A stretch of DNA of 42,021 bases from the IMG/VR virus record IMGVR_UViG_3300032058_000001, positions 1-42,021 of that record. The stretch is one strand, 5' to 3'. The notes beneath the pieces are model-generated. The model saw only the letters and a list, made by a program, of their open reading frames with translations. It was not told the origin of the DNA and ran no database searches. This document shows positions 13,382 through 23,500 of the stretch, one piece after another. The position numbers and the translations under genes are program-made. Each line of letters begins with the position of its first letter. Positions within the stretch are counted from its first letter, which is position 1. This DNA is from a virus.

Positions 13382-13943
13382 GTTAGTGATATTAGAAGGC
13401 GTAGAGGGCGTCGGTAAGACCACGCTTATAGAGCAACTGAAGTCCGAACTGTCTGATGAGATGAGGAAGGCTGTCGCTTTCATTCACGAAGCAGGCGTGC
13501 AGGGGCTTCCGTATGTTCACCGAGAGCCGACCTATTGGTTCCGCCGTCTCAGGCTCTATGTGGATGTGCCTTTCCTGCTTGGCGAGGGGATGTTCCTCAT
13601 CGCTGAGCGGTCTTGGCTCAGCGGGTGGTGTTATGAACCGCGAATGTATCAGCCTATGCTGATGAGTATCATCTATCGGGGCATAGGGGTTGCGCCTGAG
13701 AATGTCTATGTGGTTGTCATACAGCCCGAAGAGTGCCCTGCCGAAGATGACCGCGTGCGCCTTGCGTATGAACGCTACGGCGAACTGATAGCCTACGGCT
13801 CGCCGTTAGGGGAGCAGGTGGTAGGTGTGCGAACGATTGAAGAAGCGAAAGACTTCATTCTGCGCCTGCTACAACAACACATAGAGCGAGGTAAAGACGA
13901 TGAGACAGAGACGACCGACGCTAATGCCCCTGTTTCGGGATAA
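13365..13943 (+). CDS. Thymidylate-kinase-like P-loop kinase
   Basis: 192 residues. The N-terminus LVILEGVEGVGKTTLIEQL has the TMK-type P-loop (GVEGVGKTT, about 12-20). HREPTYW (about 52-58) fits the substrate-binding loop and AERSWLSGWCYEP (about 80-92) fits the DR(Y/W)--S signature with E-R in place of D-R. The usual product would be a deoxynucleoside diphosphate for phage DNA synthesis; the exact nucleotide cannot be told. It overlaps the nuclease gene by 17 bases, and GGAGGT lies inside the end of that gene. The C-terminal 25 residues are polar and probably disordered. Confidence 0.8.
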   Translation: MIQNSKLVILEGVEGVGKTTLIEQLKSELSDEMRKAVAFIHEAGVQGLPYVHREPTYWFRRLRLYVDVPFLLGEGMFLIAERSWLSGWCYEPRMYQPMLMSIIYRGIGVAPENVYVVVIQPEECPAEDDRVRLAYERYGELIAYGSPLGEQVVGVRTIEEAKDFILRLLQQHIERGKDDETETTDANAPVSG

Positions 13944-14463
13944 GGGTTGTGTGCCGTTGCAACCGCTGAGGGAGATAGAACTCAACTACACTATCTCCCC
14001 CCTTGTGGCGATACGGATACACTTGCCGTATGAAGGGGTAGACACACTACTTATGGTAGACACCGACCTTCCGATAGGCAACCTTGCCTACATCAAGGGC
14101 GTCCCCCTGCTCTGCAATAGTACGCCGTACAGGGTAATCCTCTGCAAGGATAAGGTGCGCCCAACGCCCTACTTCTTCAAAGAGCGGGGCTTCACCTTCG
14201 GGCACGAAAACATCGTAGATGTGCAGGACGCAGAGGGCGACCCCCTTATCCCCGACATCGTTATCCGCTTCGCTCACTCTAACTACCAACTGCTCATCAA
14301 CCGCAGTCCGTTTACGGTGAAAGTGCTTATAGACGGCGACGATGAAGCGGAAGCGGGGGTGGCTTACAAAGGACAGCAGATAGCGATGGAAGCCTTAGAG
14401 TGTTCCTTTTCCATAGTCGGGAACCTGTTAGTAGACCACGACGAACAGCCTTCTCTCTCTTAG
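13900..14463 (+). CDS. Unknown protein at end of replication operon
   Basis: I do not recognise this 187-residue protein. It is rich in predicted strands (ISPLVAIRIHLPY, DTLLMVDTDLP, IPDIVIRFAHSNYQLLI, TVKVLIDGD) and has two cysteines in the first half (PLLCNS, VILCKD). It overlaps the kinase gene by 44 bases; GCGAGGT lies eight bases before the ATG at 13900. Another ATG at 13924 is possible. Co-transcription with replication genes suggests a replication or nucleotide-related role, but no catalytic motif is visible. Confidence 0.65.
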   Translation: MRQRRPTLMPLFRDKGCVPLQPLREIELNYTISPLVAIRIHLPYEGVDTLLMVDTDLPIGNLAYIKGVPLLCNSTPYRVILCKDKVRPTPYFFKERGFTFGHENIVDVQDAEGDPLIPDIVIRFAHSNYQLLINRSPFTVKVLIDGDDEAEAGVAYKGQQIAMEALECSFSIVGNLLVDHDEQPSLS

Positions 14464-14464
14464 T

Positions 14465-14500
14465 GGAACCCAAAGCGCGGGGGTTATCGTCTATATGGAT
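14465..14500 (+). promoter_or_regulatory. Late promoter P1 (ECF-sigma-like)
   Basis: GGAACC (14465-14470), 17-base spacer, CGTCTA (14488-14493). The spacer AAAGCGCGGGGG-TTAT is nearly the same as in the elements at 35174 and 38912. The ATG of the next gene is 19 bases on, with AGGGTGAGAGG between. Confidence 0.6.
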
Positions 14501-14511
14501 AGGGTGAGAGG

Positions 14512-14814
14512 ATGAAGAAACCCATAAAGATACCGAAGGTGCGTCCCCGACGGGTAGGGCGGACGCGGATGGTGCGGGCGAAGGGCGTCCGTATGCCTTA
14601 TGACGCGGGGCGTCGTCCGCTTCCACAGCAGGGGCGTATGTCCTTGCCTTACTTACGACTGAAGGAACTGAAGGAGATGGAGAAAATCCTGAAAGAGTTT
14701 GGGAAGCAAATCAACCCTGCTAAAATGATGATACCGCAGAACCCCCTGCTTGGGCGAAGTTTGCAGGGGACGATAGGTGGACTAAAAGGTGTGCGGGGTT
14801 TGCCCCCGTTATAG
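14512..14814 (+). CDS. Small basic protein, first gene of late block 1
   Basis: 100 residues, very basic at the N-terminus (MKKPIKIPKVRPRRVGRTRM) with a Pro/Arg-rich start, then a helix LKELKEMEKILKEFGKQI and a Gly-rich end (LQGTIGGLKGVRGLPPL). No family recognised. Its position at the head of the virion gene block and its charge suggest a small DNA-associated virion protein; this is inference. Start fits the AGGGTGAGAGG ribosome site. Confidence 0.65.
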   Translation: MKKPIKIPKVRPRRVGRTRMVRAKGVRMPYDAGRRPLPQQGRMSLPYLRLKELKEMEKILKEFGKQINPAKMMIPQNPLLGRSLQGTIGGLKGVRGLPPL

Positions 14815-14827
14815 GACGGTGATAGAG

Positions 14828-15625
14828 ATGATGTCGTTGCTCATACTGACCGTGTTCCTCGCCCTCTTCTTGGGTATCTTTGACAAGATATTCGGACGCC
14901 GAACGCCTCGCGAAGTGTTGCGTATGCGACAGCGAAGCGGGGCGTTGAGTGATGAGGCTTGGAACTCCTTACAGGAATTTGAAAAGCAATTCGGGACGCC
15001 TATCGCGCTGATAGCCCCCGTGCTGTCTGCTTTGGACACCCGTCTTGACAGTTTCACTCGGCTTACCCCTTCTGCTTACGCTTCTCAACGCCTTGCTACT
15101 ATTGAGCAGGCGGGGGCGATGGAGCGAGACTTGCAACGGCAGGCGCAGGCTATGCAGGCTTCGGGCTTTCGGGGCAACAGCCTTGCCCGTGCTATGTTGG
15201 GCGCACGGATGGGGACGATGATGAACAAAGAGCGGATGTTGGCTGACCTTGCTATGCAAGAACAACTGTTAGACCGAAAGGAGAGAATGACTGAACAGCA
15301 ATTGCGCGAAAGCGTAGCCCAAGACCGCTTCAATCTGTTGATGTCGTTGCGAAGTGGGTTGCAGGAACAGGCGGTGAAAGGTGGGTCTTTGGCTATGCAA
15401 AGCGCACTACAAGGCGAGCAACTTGCTTCTCAACAGATGATGGGGCTTATGCAAGGCATAGGTAGTTTGGCGGGGGCGTATGCGCAGTACCGCCAAAACC
15501 AAGAAATGTTGCGCACTATGCAGGGGTTGTTCCAACAGCGGGGGGCTTCGCCTACGCCGTCTGCCCCTGCTTCTCCTCCCGTTTCTCTTCCTTTCTTCAA
15601 TCCTGCTTCCCGTATTGTGTTTTAG
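14828..15625 (+). CDS. Membrane-anchored helical virion protein (ejection-type)
   Basis: 265 residues. It begins with one strongly hydrophobic helix (MSLLILTVFLALFLGIF) and continues as Gln, Met, Ala and Arg-rich helix with little aromatic content (AMERDLQRQAQAMQASG, MLADLAMQEQLLDRKERM). It ends in a Pro/Ser-rich tail. That make-up is typical of podovirus internal or ejection proteins such as the T7 gp14 class, which form a channel across the host envelope. No specific homologue is claimed. Starts at 14828 and 14831 are equivalent; GGTGATAGAG lies upstream. Neighbours are further helical virion proteins. Confidence 0.65.
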   Translation: MMSLLILTVFLALFLGIFDKIFGRRTPREVLRMRQRSGALSDEAWNSLQEFEKQFGTPIALIAPVLSALDTRLDSFTRLTPSAYASQRLATIEQAGAMERDLQRQAQAMQASGFRGNSLARAMLGARMGTMMNKERMLADLAMQEQLLDRKERMTEQQLRESVAQDRFNLLMSLRSGLQEQAVKGGSLAMQSALQGEQLASQQMMGLMQGIGSLAGAYAQYRQNQEMLRTMQGLFQQRGASPTPSAPASPPVSLPFFNPASRIVF

Positions 15626-15646
15626 TATAACTTGGAGGTAAAACAA

Positions 15647-15943
15647 ATGGACATCGGAACGATTATAGCGGGACTGAATGCGCTTGGGGGTCTTTTCGGC
15701 GGGAACGACCCTATCTCTATGACGCCTGCTCAGGCGGAAGAGGAGAAGCCAAAGAAACAGCAACAAATGCCGATGAACCCAATTTTTATTCTGCCCAACC
15801 AAACGCCCCCGATGGGTCTCGGTGTTCCGCCTGCTTTACCGCTTGGGGGTATGCTTGCTAACAATATGCTTCCACAGCAGAACCCTGCTCCTATCTTTCC
15901 TTCTCTGTTAGACCTTTACCGCCTTTACTACGGTCTGCGCTAA
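15647..15943 (+). CDS. Small Pro/Met-rich virion-type protein
   Basis: 98 residues. A hydrophobic Gly-rich start (IGTIIAGLNALGGLFGG), a lysine/glutamine patch (EEEKPKKQQQMP), then repeated Pro-Met-Leu-Asn stretches, ending LLDLYRLYYGLR. No family recognised. The ATG at 15647 follows TTGGAGGTAAAACAA. The setting between two ejection-type genes suggests a minor structural or membrane-active component. Confidence 0.6.
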   Translation: MDIGTIIAGLNALGGLFGGNDPISMTPAQAEEEKPKKQQQMPMNPIFILPNQTPPMGLGVPPALPLGGMLANNMLPQQNPAPIFPSLLDLYRLYYGLR

Positions 15944-15962
15944 AAAGCGGGGGTGAGTGAAG

Positions 15963-17570
15963 ATGGACTTGCAAGGTTTGGGAGCGTTTCTGACGGCAAT
16001 AGGGGGCTACTTTTCCGCTCAAGCAGGGGCTTCGGCGGGCAAACTGCAGGGACTGCTGACGGGTGAGGACATCACCGAACGCCGAAAGCGTATGCAGATG
16101 GCAGAGGAAGCCCAAGAACTGCAGAAGAGATTAGCAGAGGCGGAAGAAGCACGCCGTTCTGAACTGTTCCCCTATCAGAGGGACGCTCTTGCTACGCAGA
16201 TAGACATAATGAAGTCGCAGGAAAGACGGCAAGAGGAACTATTCCCCCACCAAAAAGACGCCCTTGCTACTCAGGTAGAGACGGGCAAACTAAACTTAGA
16301 GAACACCCGTCTGTGGTCTATGTATCAGCGGGGGGTGGTTCCGTCCCAAATCAACGACCCCGTGCTAAGACAACAGTATGAGCCGTTCTTCAACTATATG
16401 AACTCCGTGCATAGTCTTGAAGCCGTGCAAAGCACAGAAGACTTAGACGCAGTGTTAGGAGCAGTGCCCGAAGAGTGGCGCGGAACCTTAGAAATTATAG
16501 GGCGAACTCGGTTATTCCGCAACCAAATGCAAAAAGAAATGCTTGAGCGACAACTTGCAGGGTTAGACCTCAACTTAGCAACGGGCGAGGTTCAACTGCG
16601 CTCTCTCCAACTCAATAACGCTCTAAGTGTCGTTCTCGGCAACATAGACAGGGAAGGTATGAATTGGGACAAACGAACGCCCGAACAGAAGATACAAGCC
16701 GTGCAGAAGTGGCTAAAAAACGCGGGCTTGGACGGTGTTGTGCCCGAAGGCTTTGCCAATATGTTTCAGCGCGTGCAGTCTACTGACGCACGGCAGTATG
16801 CGCTTCTGCAACTACAGACGGAACTACAACTGCGGGCGAGTATGAGATTGGCACAACAGCAGTTTGGGTTCAGCCGTATCCTGCAAAACGAAGCGTGGAT
16901 GAGCAACATCGTTGCGGGCGCGTTGGGACAGGGACAACAGGGAGGTTTCGGCGGTATGCCTTTTGGCGGTGGTAATGTAGCCCCTGTCGGCTTCCCTGCG
17001 CCCCCGACCATCAACATCTTCAAGGGTGCTTACGACAATAATGGAACCAACATCAACGAAAGCGGGCTGACTAACTATCTCAAAATTCCTGCAGAAATTC
17101 CTGTTCCTTTTGGGGGCGGAACCGCACCGCTGAGTGCTTTGGCGACGCGAGCAGGCGGTATCTATAGGAGACTTGGACGCTCCGACGCTACTCTTAGTGC
17201 GGAGGACATCAACACCCTGATTGCTTATGACGCGGGGCTAATAATGGGAGGGGCTATGGGAAGCCCGTTTCCAATAGATTGGAACACTGCCTTTATGATA
17301 GCAAAATCGCGCGTTATCCCCGCGCTAAAGGCAAACCGTCCGTATCAAGCAAACACTCCCAACTATCGGCAGGTTCTTGATAATTGGGAGCGGTGGTGGG
17401 AACAGAACATAGAACGGGGAACCGCGCCTGCGCCCCCAAACAACAATCCGCAAATACCGACGGGCACAATCGGGGGGCAAAACCGTCTACCTGCGCCTCA
17501 GTCTCCGACTACGCAACCGCAAGGAGGGTCTCCGCGCTACTCTTCTCAGGCGCGAAAGAAAAGAGAATAG
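15963..17570 (+). CDS. Internal virion protein with duplicated helix
   Basis: 535 residues. A hydrophobic start (LGAFLTAIGGYFSAQAGASAG) is followed by a long coiled-coil stretch (about 35-120). An internal repeat there reads ELFPYQRDALATQ and ELFPHQKDALATQ about 28 residues apart. The middle is a Gln-rich helix, then a Gly-rich patch (GQGQQGGFGGMPFGGG), then a globular end with a Pro/Gln/Asn tail. The N-terminal set-up resembles that of its neighbour at 14828. Probably a component of the ejection complex. Start ATG at 15963 has GGGGTGAG upstream. Confidence 0.65.
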   Translation: MDLQGLGAFLTAIGGYFSAQAGASAGKLQGLLTGEDITERRKRMQMAEEAQELQKRLAEAEEARRSELFPYQRDALATQIDIMKSQERRQEELFPHQKDALATQVETGKLNLENTRLWSMYQRGVVPSQINDPVLRQQYEPFFNYMNSVHSLEAVQSTEDLDAVLGAVPEEWRGTLEIIGRTRLFRNQMQKEMLERQLAGLDLNLATGEVQLRSLQLNNALSVVLGNIDREGMNWDKRTPEQKIQAVQKWLKNAGLDGVVPEGFANMFQRVQSTDARQYALLQLQTELQLRASMRLAQQQFGFSRILQNEAWMSNIVAGALGQGQQGGFGGMPFGGGNVAPVGFPAPPTINIFKGAYDNNGTNINESGLTNYLKIPAEIPVPFGGGTAPLSALATRAGGIYRRLGRSDATLSAEDINTLIAYDAGLIMGGAMGSPFPIDWNTAFMIAKSRVIPALKANRPYQANTPNYRQVLDNWERWWEQNIERGTAPAPPNNNPQIPTGTIGGQNRLPAPQSPTTQPQGGSPRYSSQARKKRE

Positions 17571-17578
17571 TTTGAAAG

Positions 17579-20494
17579 ATGGAACCAAAACTACCATATG
17601 GAAACCCCCTGCTTCAGCCTCTCAATCCTGAAGCGATGGAGTATCTGAAGCAGGTGCTGAAGGCGGACAGCATACTTTCTCTTCCTCAGAAGTTAGCGGG
17701 GCGGGTGAGTATGCGCGACTTGGCGCATTACGCGCTTGGCGAGTATCATCTTATCCCCCCTGCTCGCCGAGAGTTAGCCCGTGCGGTCTTTGAACTCTAC
17801 CGTCCGTCTCCTATGATGGTTCCCCCGATGTTTTCCGCGCCGTCGGTAGACATAAGGTTGCCAACTGCTCAGGACATAGGCACACCGCAACCGCAGGATG
17901 AAGAAGAAACAGGGTGGTGGAACGGCTTTTGGCGGACGCTCTATGCGATGACCACCACCTTAGCCTACTCTCCATTAGCCCTCGCAAAGTCCCTTGTTTT
18001 CGGGTCAGCAAGTGCAGTATTGGGCACTACGGGGTTGACCCCCGATATGCTCAAAGATATAATGCAATATCTAAACCCCAACGATGAAGAGCAGGGGTAT
18101 TACTATGCTACTGCAGAGTTTTTCTCGCGACTTTACGAGGCGGGGGGCAACCCTATTGACAACATCACATCCTTCTACCGCGACCGTCTAAAGAGTAGCA
18201 TAGGGGAAGACTTGCTACGGGCGGGGTCTATCATCGGCGCGTCCATCCCTATTGGGATAGCAGGGGCAATAGAAATGGGTGTTGCAGGCTTAGAGACTGT
18301 TTCCCAAATGCTTGGGATGGCGACAGCAGGGGAGAACCCCTTCACAAACAAAAACGCTGTCTACGCCTTTCAGCCCCTGCTTCGCTCTATGGACGCTAAT
18401 ACTCGGCTGTTCACGAAGGAAGGGAAGTATTGGGACTTGGGCACGCAACTGTTGCGCTATCAAAATGCGCGGTTCCCCATCAACGCCCCGCTTGCTACCG
18501 ACAATATGCGGGTACAAATTACGACAAAGACGGGGCAAGTGTATCAAAGAGACATACCGATAGAGAGTTTGGAAGTGGAACTTGAACGCCTGCGTGCTAC
18601 CTTCCCCGAAGTGCGGATAGTTAGCGAAGACCCCCTCAGAAGCCCCCTTGTTTTCAACCTTTTCGGTAAGACTATCAACCCCACCTACGCCTTTGGGTTG
18701 TTAGCCGAAGTCGCTTTGCCGTTCCCCACACGGGGTGTAGCAGGCGCGGTGCGATTGGCAAAGGGCGCAAGTCGCTTCTCTGACGAATTCGGCTTCTTCG
18801 CTCGCCGTGCTTTCGCTCCCCTTTCGGAAGGAGCAAGGTTGGCGCAACGGACGGAAGCCCTTGCAGAACTTATCTTCCTGCCCTCTTACACCGCAGGCGC
18901 ACTGCCTTTCGGCTTAGCAAGCAGGCTGTTAGGGAAGGCAGGGGTGCGTATGCCCCAAGTCAACATCGGAGCAGGGGGACGCTTCGCGGGGCTAATGCAT
19001 ACGCTCAACAAGGCAAACGAATTCTTCTTCGCTCAGCACTTCATCCCTTTTGACCTGAGTAGCGGGTATAATGCTACTATGCACCGCCTGTGGGACAAGG
19101 TGATGAAGGAAGCACGGGACGCGGGCATAAATGTCGTAGAGCGGGGCAAAATCAACGACGACCTTCGGCACTTCCTGAACGCGCCTGCTGAGGAAGTGAT
19201 GGCGAAGATGGCGAACGATGAGTATCACCCCCTGCTAAAGCACATCTTTCAGAAGGAAGGTATCACGGCAGAGCGAGTGCTGACAGACTTGTTTGAAGCA
19301 CGCCGTGCTATCTTCTCCAAGTATGGGGAACAAATGAGCCTCATCGCGCACAACCTACACCGAAGCGAGATGAAGTTTAGTATCGGGCGAGGGTTGGCGC
19401 GGGCGAACCTTGCAGTAGGAGACGCCGTGCAACGAATGTCAACAAAGGGGCTAACTAAATGGCTCTACCCCGCTTGGGGCTTTCAGGACACCGTTCATCA
19501 CCTAACCTCTTTTGGTACGACCCTTGCGACCGCTATGCAGGGACGGTTGCAGGTGATGGAGCGCACAGGGGCGGAGATGATACGAGGTCTAACGGGCGAC
19601 CCTGCTTTCAAACAAAGTGCCCTCTATCGGGCGCACAGGGAACTGTCGGAACTACGGGACGCTATACGGGCGCAATATGGCGACCTCAACAGCCCCCTTG
19701 CTCAAAAGTTAGCGTCCCTGCAGATAACTGACATAGATGAGGCGTTGAAGGCGGGGGAGAAGTTTATGACGCGAACGGGCATACTGCCCGACAGTCAAAT
19801 TTACGCTCGCCTTTTTGAGAAAGGCGACGACGGCGCACCCGTGCTTCAGAAGGTCTTAGATGAGTGGCAGAGGATGAATGCAGAACTTGCTCAGACAAAC
19901 AAAGCCTTGACCCCTGAGCAGGCGTGGAACGCTGTGCCAAAGGACATCAGGGATAAAACCAAACTGCTTCAGTCCGAAGCCGAAAGCCTCTACAAGTGGT
20001 TTCAGGGGACAGAACCTGCAGAGCAGATGTTGGCAGTAGGTATCTTAGGGCGCGGTGCTGATATGACCGACGACTTGGGTAAATACTTCCTAAAGACGAA
20101 AGCCCTGCGCGGTCTCGGCTTCACACCGCAGGCGTTAGATGAGTTAGTGGAACACTTCAACAAGATAGAGGGAAGTATAAACCTGACCTCCGACCAACGC
20201 CTAAAGTTTCAGGGGCTACTCTACCGAATGCTTCAGAACAAAATCTTCTCGCCTGACGAATTAGTGGAAGCCCGACGCTTCCTTCAGGACATCGGGTTCC
20301 CTGCCGACAAAATTGACGATATGCTGAGTGCCTTCCAAGCAGGGCGGTCTCTTATCAGTGCAAACGAAATTGCCTATGACTTCACCTACTTTGAAGCCAA
20401 ACGGCTCCTTGACAAGATGAAGAAAGCACGCGACAAGTGGGAAGAGGCATTCTTCAAGACGGCAACGGAAACTTTCCCCGACTGTGTTCCGTAA
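17579..20494 (+). CDS. Large internal virion / ejection protein 1
   Basis: 971 residues. Two hydrophobic stretches (about 122-150, with TLAYSPLALAKSLVFGSASA, and about 215-240, GSIIGASIPIGIAGAIEMG) could insert in a membrane. The rest is mainly helical, with a second hydrophobic zone near 375-390. No enzyme motif is recognised. Size, helical nature and placement before another giant protein fit a podovirus ejectosome protein (T7 gp15/gp16 class) by analogy only. The ribosome site is weak (TTTGAAAG), eight bases after the preceding stop, so translation is probably coupled. Confidence 0.6.
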   Translation: MEPKLPYGNPLLQPLNPEAMEYLKQVLKADSILSLPQKLAGRVSMRDLAHYALGEYHLIPPARRELARAVFELYRPSPMMVPPMFSAPSVDIRLPTAQDIGTPQPQDEEETGWWNGFWRTLYAMTTTLAYSPLALAKSLVFGSASAVLGTTGLTPDMLKDIMQYLNPNDEEQGYYYATAEFFSRLYEAGGNPIDNITSFYRDRLKSSIGEDLLRAGSIIGASIPIGIAGAIEMGVAGLETVSQMLGMATAGENPFTNKNAVYAFQPLLRSMDANTRLFTKEGKYWDLGTQLLRYQNARFPINAPLATDNMRVQITTKTGQVYQRDIPIESLEVELERLRATFPEVRIVSEDPLRSPLVFNLFGKTINPTYAFGLLAEVALPFPTRGVAGAVRLAKGASRFSDEFGFFARRAFAPLSEGARLAQRTEALAELIFLPSYTAGALPFGLASRLLGKAGVRMPQVNIGAGGRFAGLMHTLNKANEFFFAQHFIPFDLSSGYNATMHRLWDKVMKEARDAGINVVERGKINDDLRHFLNAPAEEVMAKMANDEYHPLLKHIFQKEGITAERVLTDLFEARRAIFSKYGEQMSLIAHNLHRSEMKFSIGRGLARANLAVGDAVQRMSTKGLTKWLYPAWGFQDTVHHLTSFGTTLATAMQGRLQVMERTGAEMIRGLTGDPAFKQSALYRAHRELSELRDAIRAQYGDLNSPLAQKLASLQITDIDEALKAGEKFMTRTGILPDSQIYARLFEKGDDGAPVLQKVLDEWQRMNAELAQTNKALTPEQAWNAVPKDIRDKTKLLQSEAESLYKWFQGTEPAEQMLAVGILGRGADMTDDLGKYFLKTKALRGLGFTPQALDELVEHFNKIEGSINLTSDQRLKFQGLLYRMLQNKIFSPDELVEARRFLQDIGFPADKIDDMLSAFQAGRSLISANEIAYDFTYFEAKRLLDKMKKARDKWEEAFFKTATETFPDCVP

Positions 20495-20525
20495 TGTAGT
20501 ATAGGCGAGGAACTGAGGTGAGACG

Positions 20526-23500
20526 ATGAAGATAGTGCGGTGTTTGCGGTTGCCCGATGAGTTAGACGCTATCCTGATGGATTTCGTCAGGAACAGCGAG
20601 GGACGGTTGCAACAGACCATAAAGACGGCTCCAAAAGCGGGGCAAAGTGCCGATGAGTTAGCCGAGACGCTCAACCTCAATTGGTCTGCCTTCGCGTCCA
20701 AGCAGTTTCCGAAGGAAGTGCAGGCGAAGGAAATGCCTTCGCTCTTCATCAACGCGCCGAAGACAACGCAAAAGCCAAACGGGAAGGTTGTCTACGCTTT
20801 TCGCCATCCCACTAAGGTAGACGAATTTCAGAAGTATCAGGCGGAAATGCAGGCTCAGTGGCGGGCTTTCTTCAATAAGCAGGGGGTTCAGATAGATGAG
20901 GAAGCCTTCTACCGCCTGTCGGGGATGTCGGGACTGAAGCCGATGTTGGGCGACCTGTCTGCTACTTCTGCCCCTGAGCAAGCCCTGCTGTCCGTCGTAG
21001 ACGAAATTACTGCGCGGGTAGCGAACGCGCCGAGCGGAATGGCGATGTCTGCCCTGCCCAAATTTTCCTCTGACCCTGCTACCGATATGCTTCTGAGCAA
21101 GTATGTCGCCGAAATCTACGGGAACTTTACTTCCTATCTGCGAGGGCGGTATAGCGACGCAGGCATAGAGGGCATAGACGCCATCATCTCCCTACTAAGT
21201 CAAGCGCGGGGCGAGTACCTTAGTCGCACTATGACCCACCTCACGGGCATACAATCCGTCCGACAGCCTATCGCCAATCCGTCGCAGATAACTGTCGCGG
21301 AAGTAAAAAGTTTCTTGGAGACGCAAAAGGGGCTTCCTCGCAGTGAAGTAGAGGCGTTAGCACAGCGACTAAGTGAATACTTCGGCGAGGCGGACGGGCT
21401 GTCTTCGCCCGATGTCGCCTTCCTTCAAGTGTACCTTTTAGATGTCATCAACACTGCGCCGAACTCTATGAAGGGGATAGGTCAGGCGGACGACCTAAAC
21501 CACATCCGCTCTTCTGTCTACCGCGCTTGGCGTATCCCTCAGTCTGTCCCCAATCGCAGAAAAAAAGTTAGTGCTATCATAGAAGACCTTTTCAACAAGC
21601 GCATTCCTGAAGATACCCCTGAGCCTCTCCGCCGATGGCTACAACAGCACGGGTGGACGGACGCCAAGCCGTCCGCGCCAAAGGTAGAAAGCAAGGCGGA
21701 GCCTTCTGCGCCTGCTAAGCCTCAACCTGAGCCTGCCCCTCCCCCTGAGCCTACCCCTGCTTCTGCGCCTACGGCGTTTGAAGAAGCAGTGCCTGCGGTA
21801 GAGCAGACGCCTGCGCCTACGGCGCGGATAGAGACCTTCCCGTCCTTTGATGATTGGACGCCTCAGCGGGCGAACGGCGCGATGATAGAGTTAGAGAAGA
21901 CGGTATCTTCTGTCCCCACCAACCGCGCTACCGCCGTGCTGAAGCGGGTGTTTGGTACACCCACAACCGCCAACCTTCCGTCTGACCACTTTCAGGAACT
22001 GTTAGGGAGACTGAAAGCGTCCGAGCGAATGCTTTCAAGTCCCTTCTTCAAAGAAGGCGTAGAGAGCCTGCCCCCTGAAGTCCGACAGGACATAGCCGAT
22101 TGGCTTCGGTCTCTTCGTCGCTTCGGAGAAACCGTAGAACGGGGGGTCAGTGAAGCCGACCGCGCTGAATTCATCCGTATCGTAGATGGCTACCTTTCGG
22201 CGTTTGGAGAAGCGAAGCCTGCCCCTGCTTCCGCCGTAGATGAGGCGTTAGAGCAGATAGCCGAGCCTGCGCCCGTGCGGGCGGAGCCTGAACCTGCCCC
22301 TGTTGCGCGAACAGAGGAACTCACCTCTACCCCCGTGCGGGCAGAGGAGCCTGCTTCCTCTGAGCCTGTCCCTATGCGAGCAGAGCCTGAGCCTGTGCGG
22401 ACAGAGGAACCTGCGCCTGTGCCTACAACTACTCCGCCCCCTTCGGAGCCTGCGCCTCCGCCCCCTGCTACGCCTACGACGCCTCCGCCGTCGGGAGCCA
22501 TAGACCTACCGAAGGGCATAGAGTTTGAAGAGTTTGGCGAGACCCTGCGGGCGATTATGATGGAATACGGCTTGCCGACCATACGGGGCGCGAAGCCTGA
22601 ATACGGCAAGATGGAGCAACTCATCTCCAAATACTTTGGGTCAAACGGCTCCCTTAGTAGCATACAGGACACCATTCTGACGGCTTTGAATGAGATGGTG
22701 AGCGTCAACGCGGTGAACGCTCATCGGGGGATAGGAAAGAGCCGTTTCTTCACCATCCAAGACGGGCGGGTAGTATTGAAAAAGGGGTTTCAGGATGAAC
22801 TCACCGCGCAGATAAACGCCCTTCGGCAAGCGGAACCCCTGCTACACTTCCTCAGCGACGACCAAATTGCGGGCTTCTTGGTCTTAGAGGACGCACTGAA
22901 GGCGTTAGCGCACTCGGCAGGCGATGAGGCTTTGGAAGCCTTGCCGTTCTTCCACAACTTCCTTGCTTTCCGCCTGCTCAATCCTGAGCAGGTAGACGAA
23001 CTGCCTACTATCATCTCTACCCTTGCGGGGGCGATGAAGCAGGGGGACGCGCAAACGGCAAGGAAAGCCGTAGAGGACATAGAGGTCTTTATCAAACAGC
23101 GCGTCGGCGAGCAGTGGTTCCAAGAAGTAGAAGACAAACTGAAAGACATCTTCACAACAGGTATCATCTCTCGCCTCATCACCGCCTTCTTCCGCAAGTC
23201 GCCCGTGCTATACTACGGCGACGGCAGGCTGACCGAAGGGGAGTGGTCATCGTGGGGCACTTTCGCAAAGCGACAGTTTGTAAAGACCCTGCTCACTAAA
23301 GACGAAGCGTGGGCAACTTTTCGCGCAAACTTCGCCAATCCGTTAGAGGTAGACAAACTGAAGGAAGGCATACTGACCACCCCTGTTGTTAGACACCCTT
23401 ACCTTATGCACGCGCTACTCACCTATGCGGACGAAGCAGGGTTCAATCTGCCTGCCTTAGTCGCGACTGCTGATGTGTTCCGTCGGCACATAGACGCTAT

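Noticed and set aside
21661-22500. Repeat region as a CRISPR-like or minisatellite element
   Set aside because: The repeats are codon-level EPAP/VRAEPEP units in a continuous reading frame, i.e. a disordered protein linker.
22190-22708. Leftward frame of 172 residues rich in Gly, Ser and Ala
   Set aside because: It is the antisense of the Pro/Ala/Glu linker of the 1744-residue protein; low complexity, no ribosome site or promoter.
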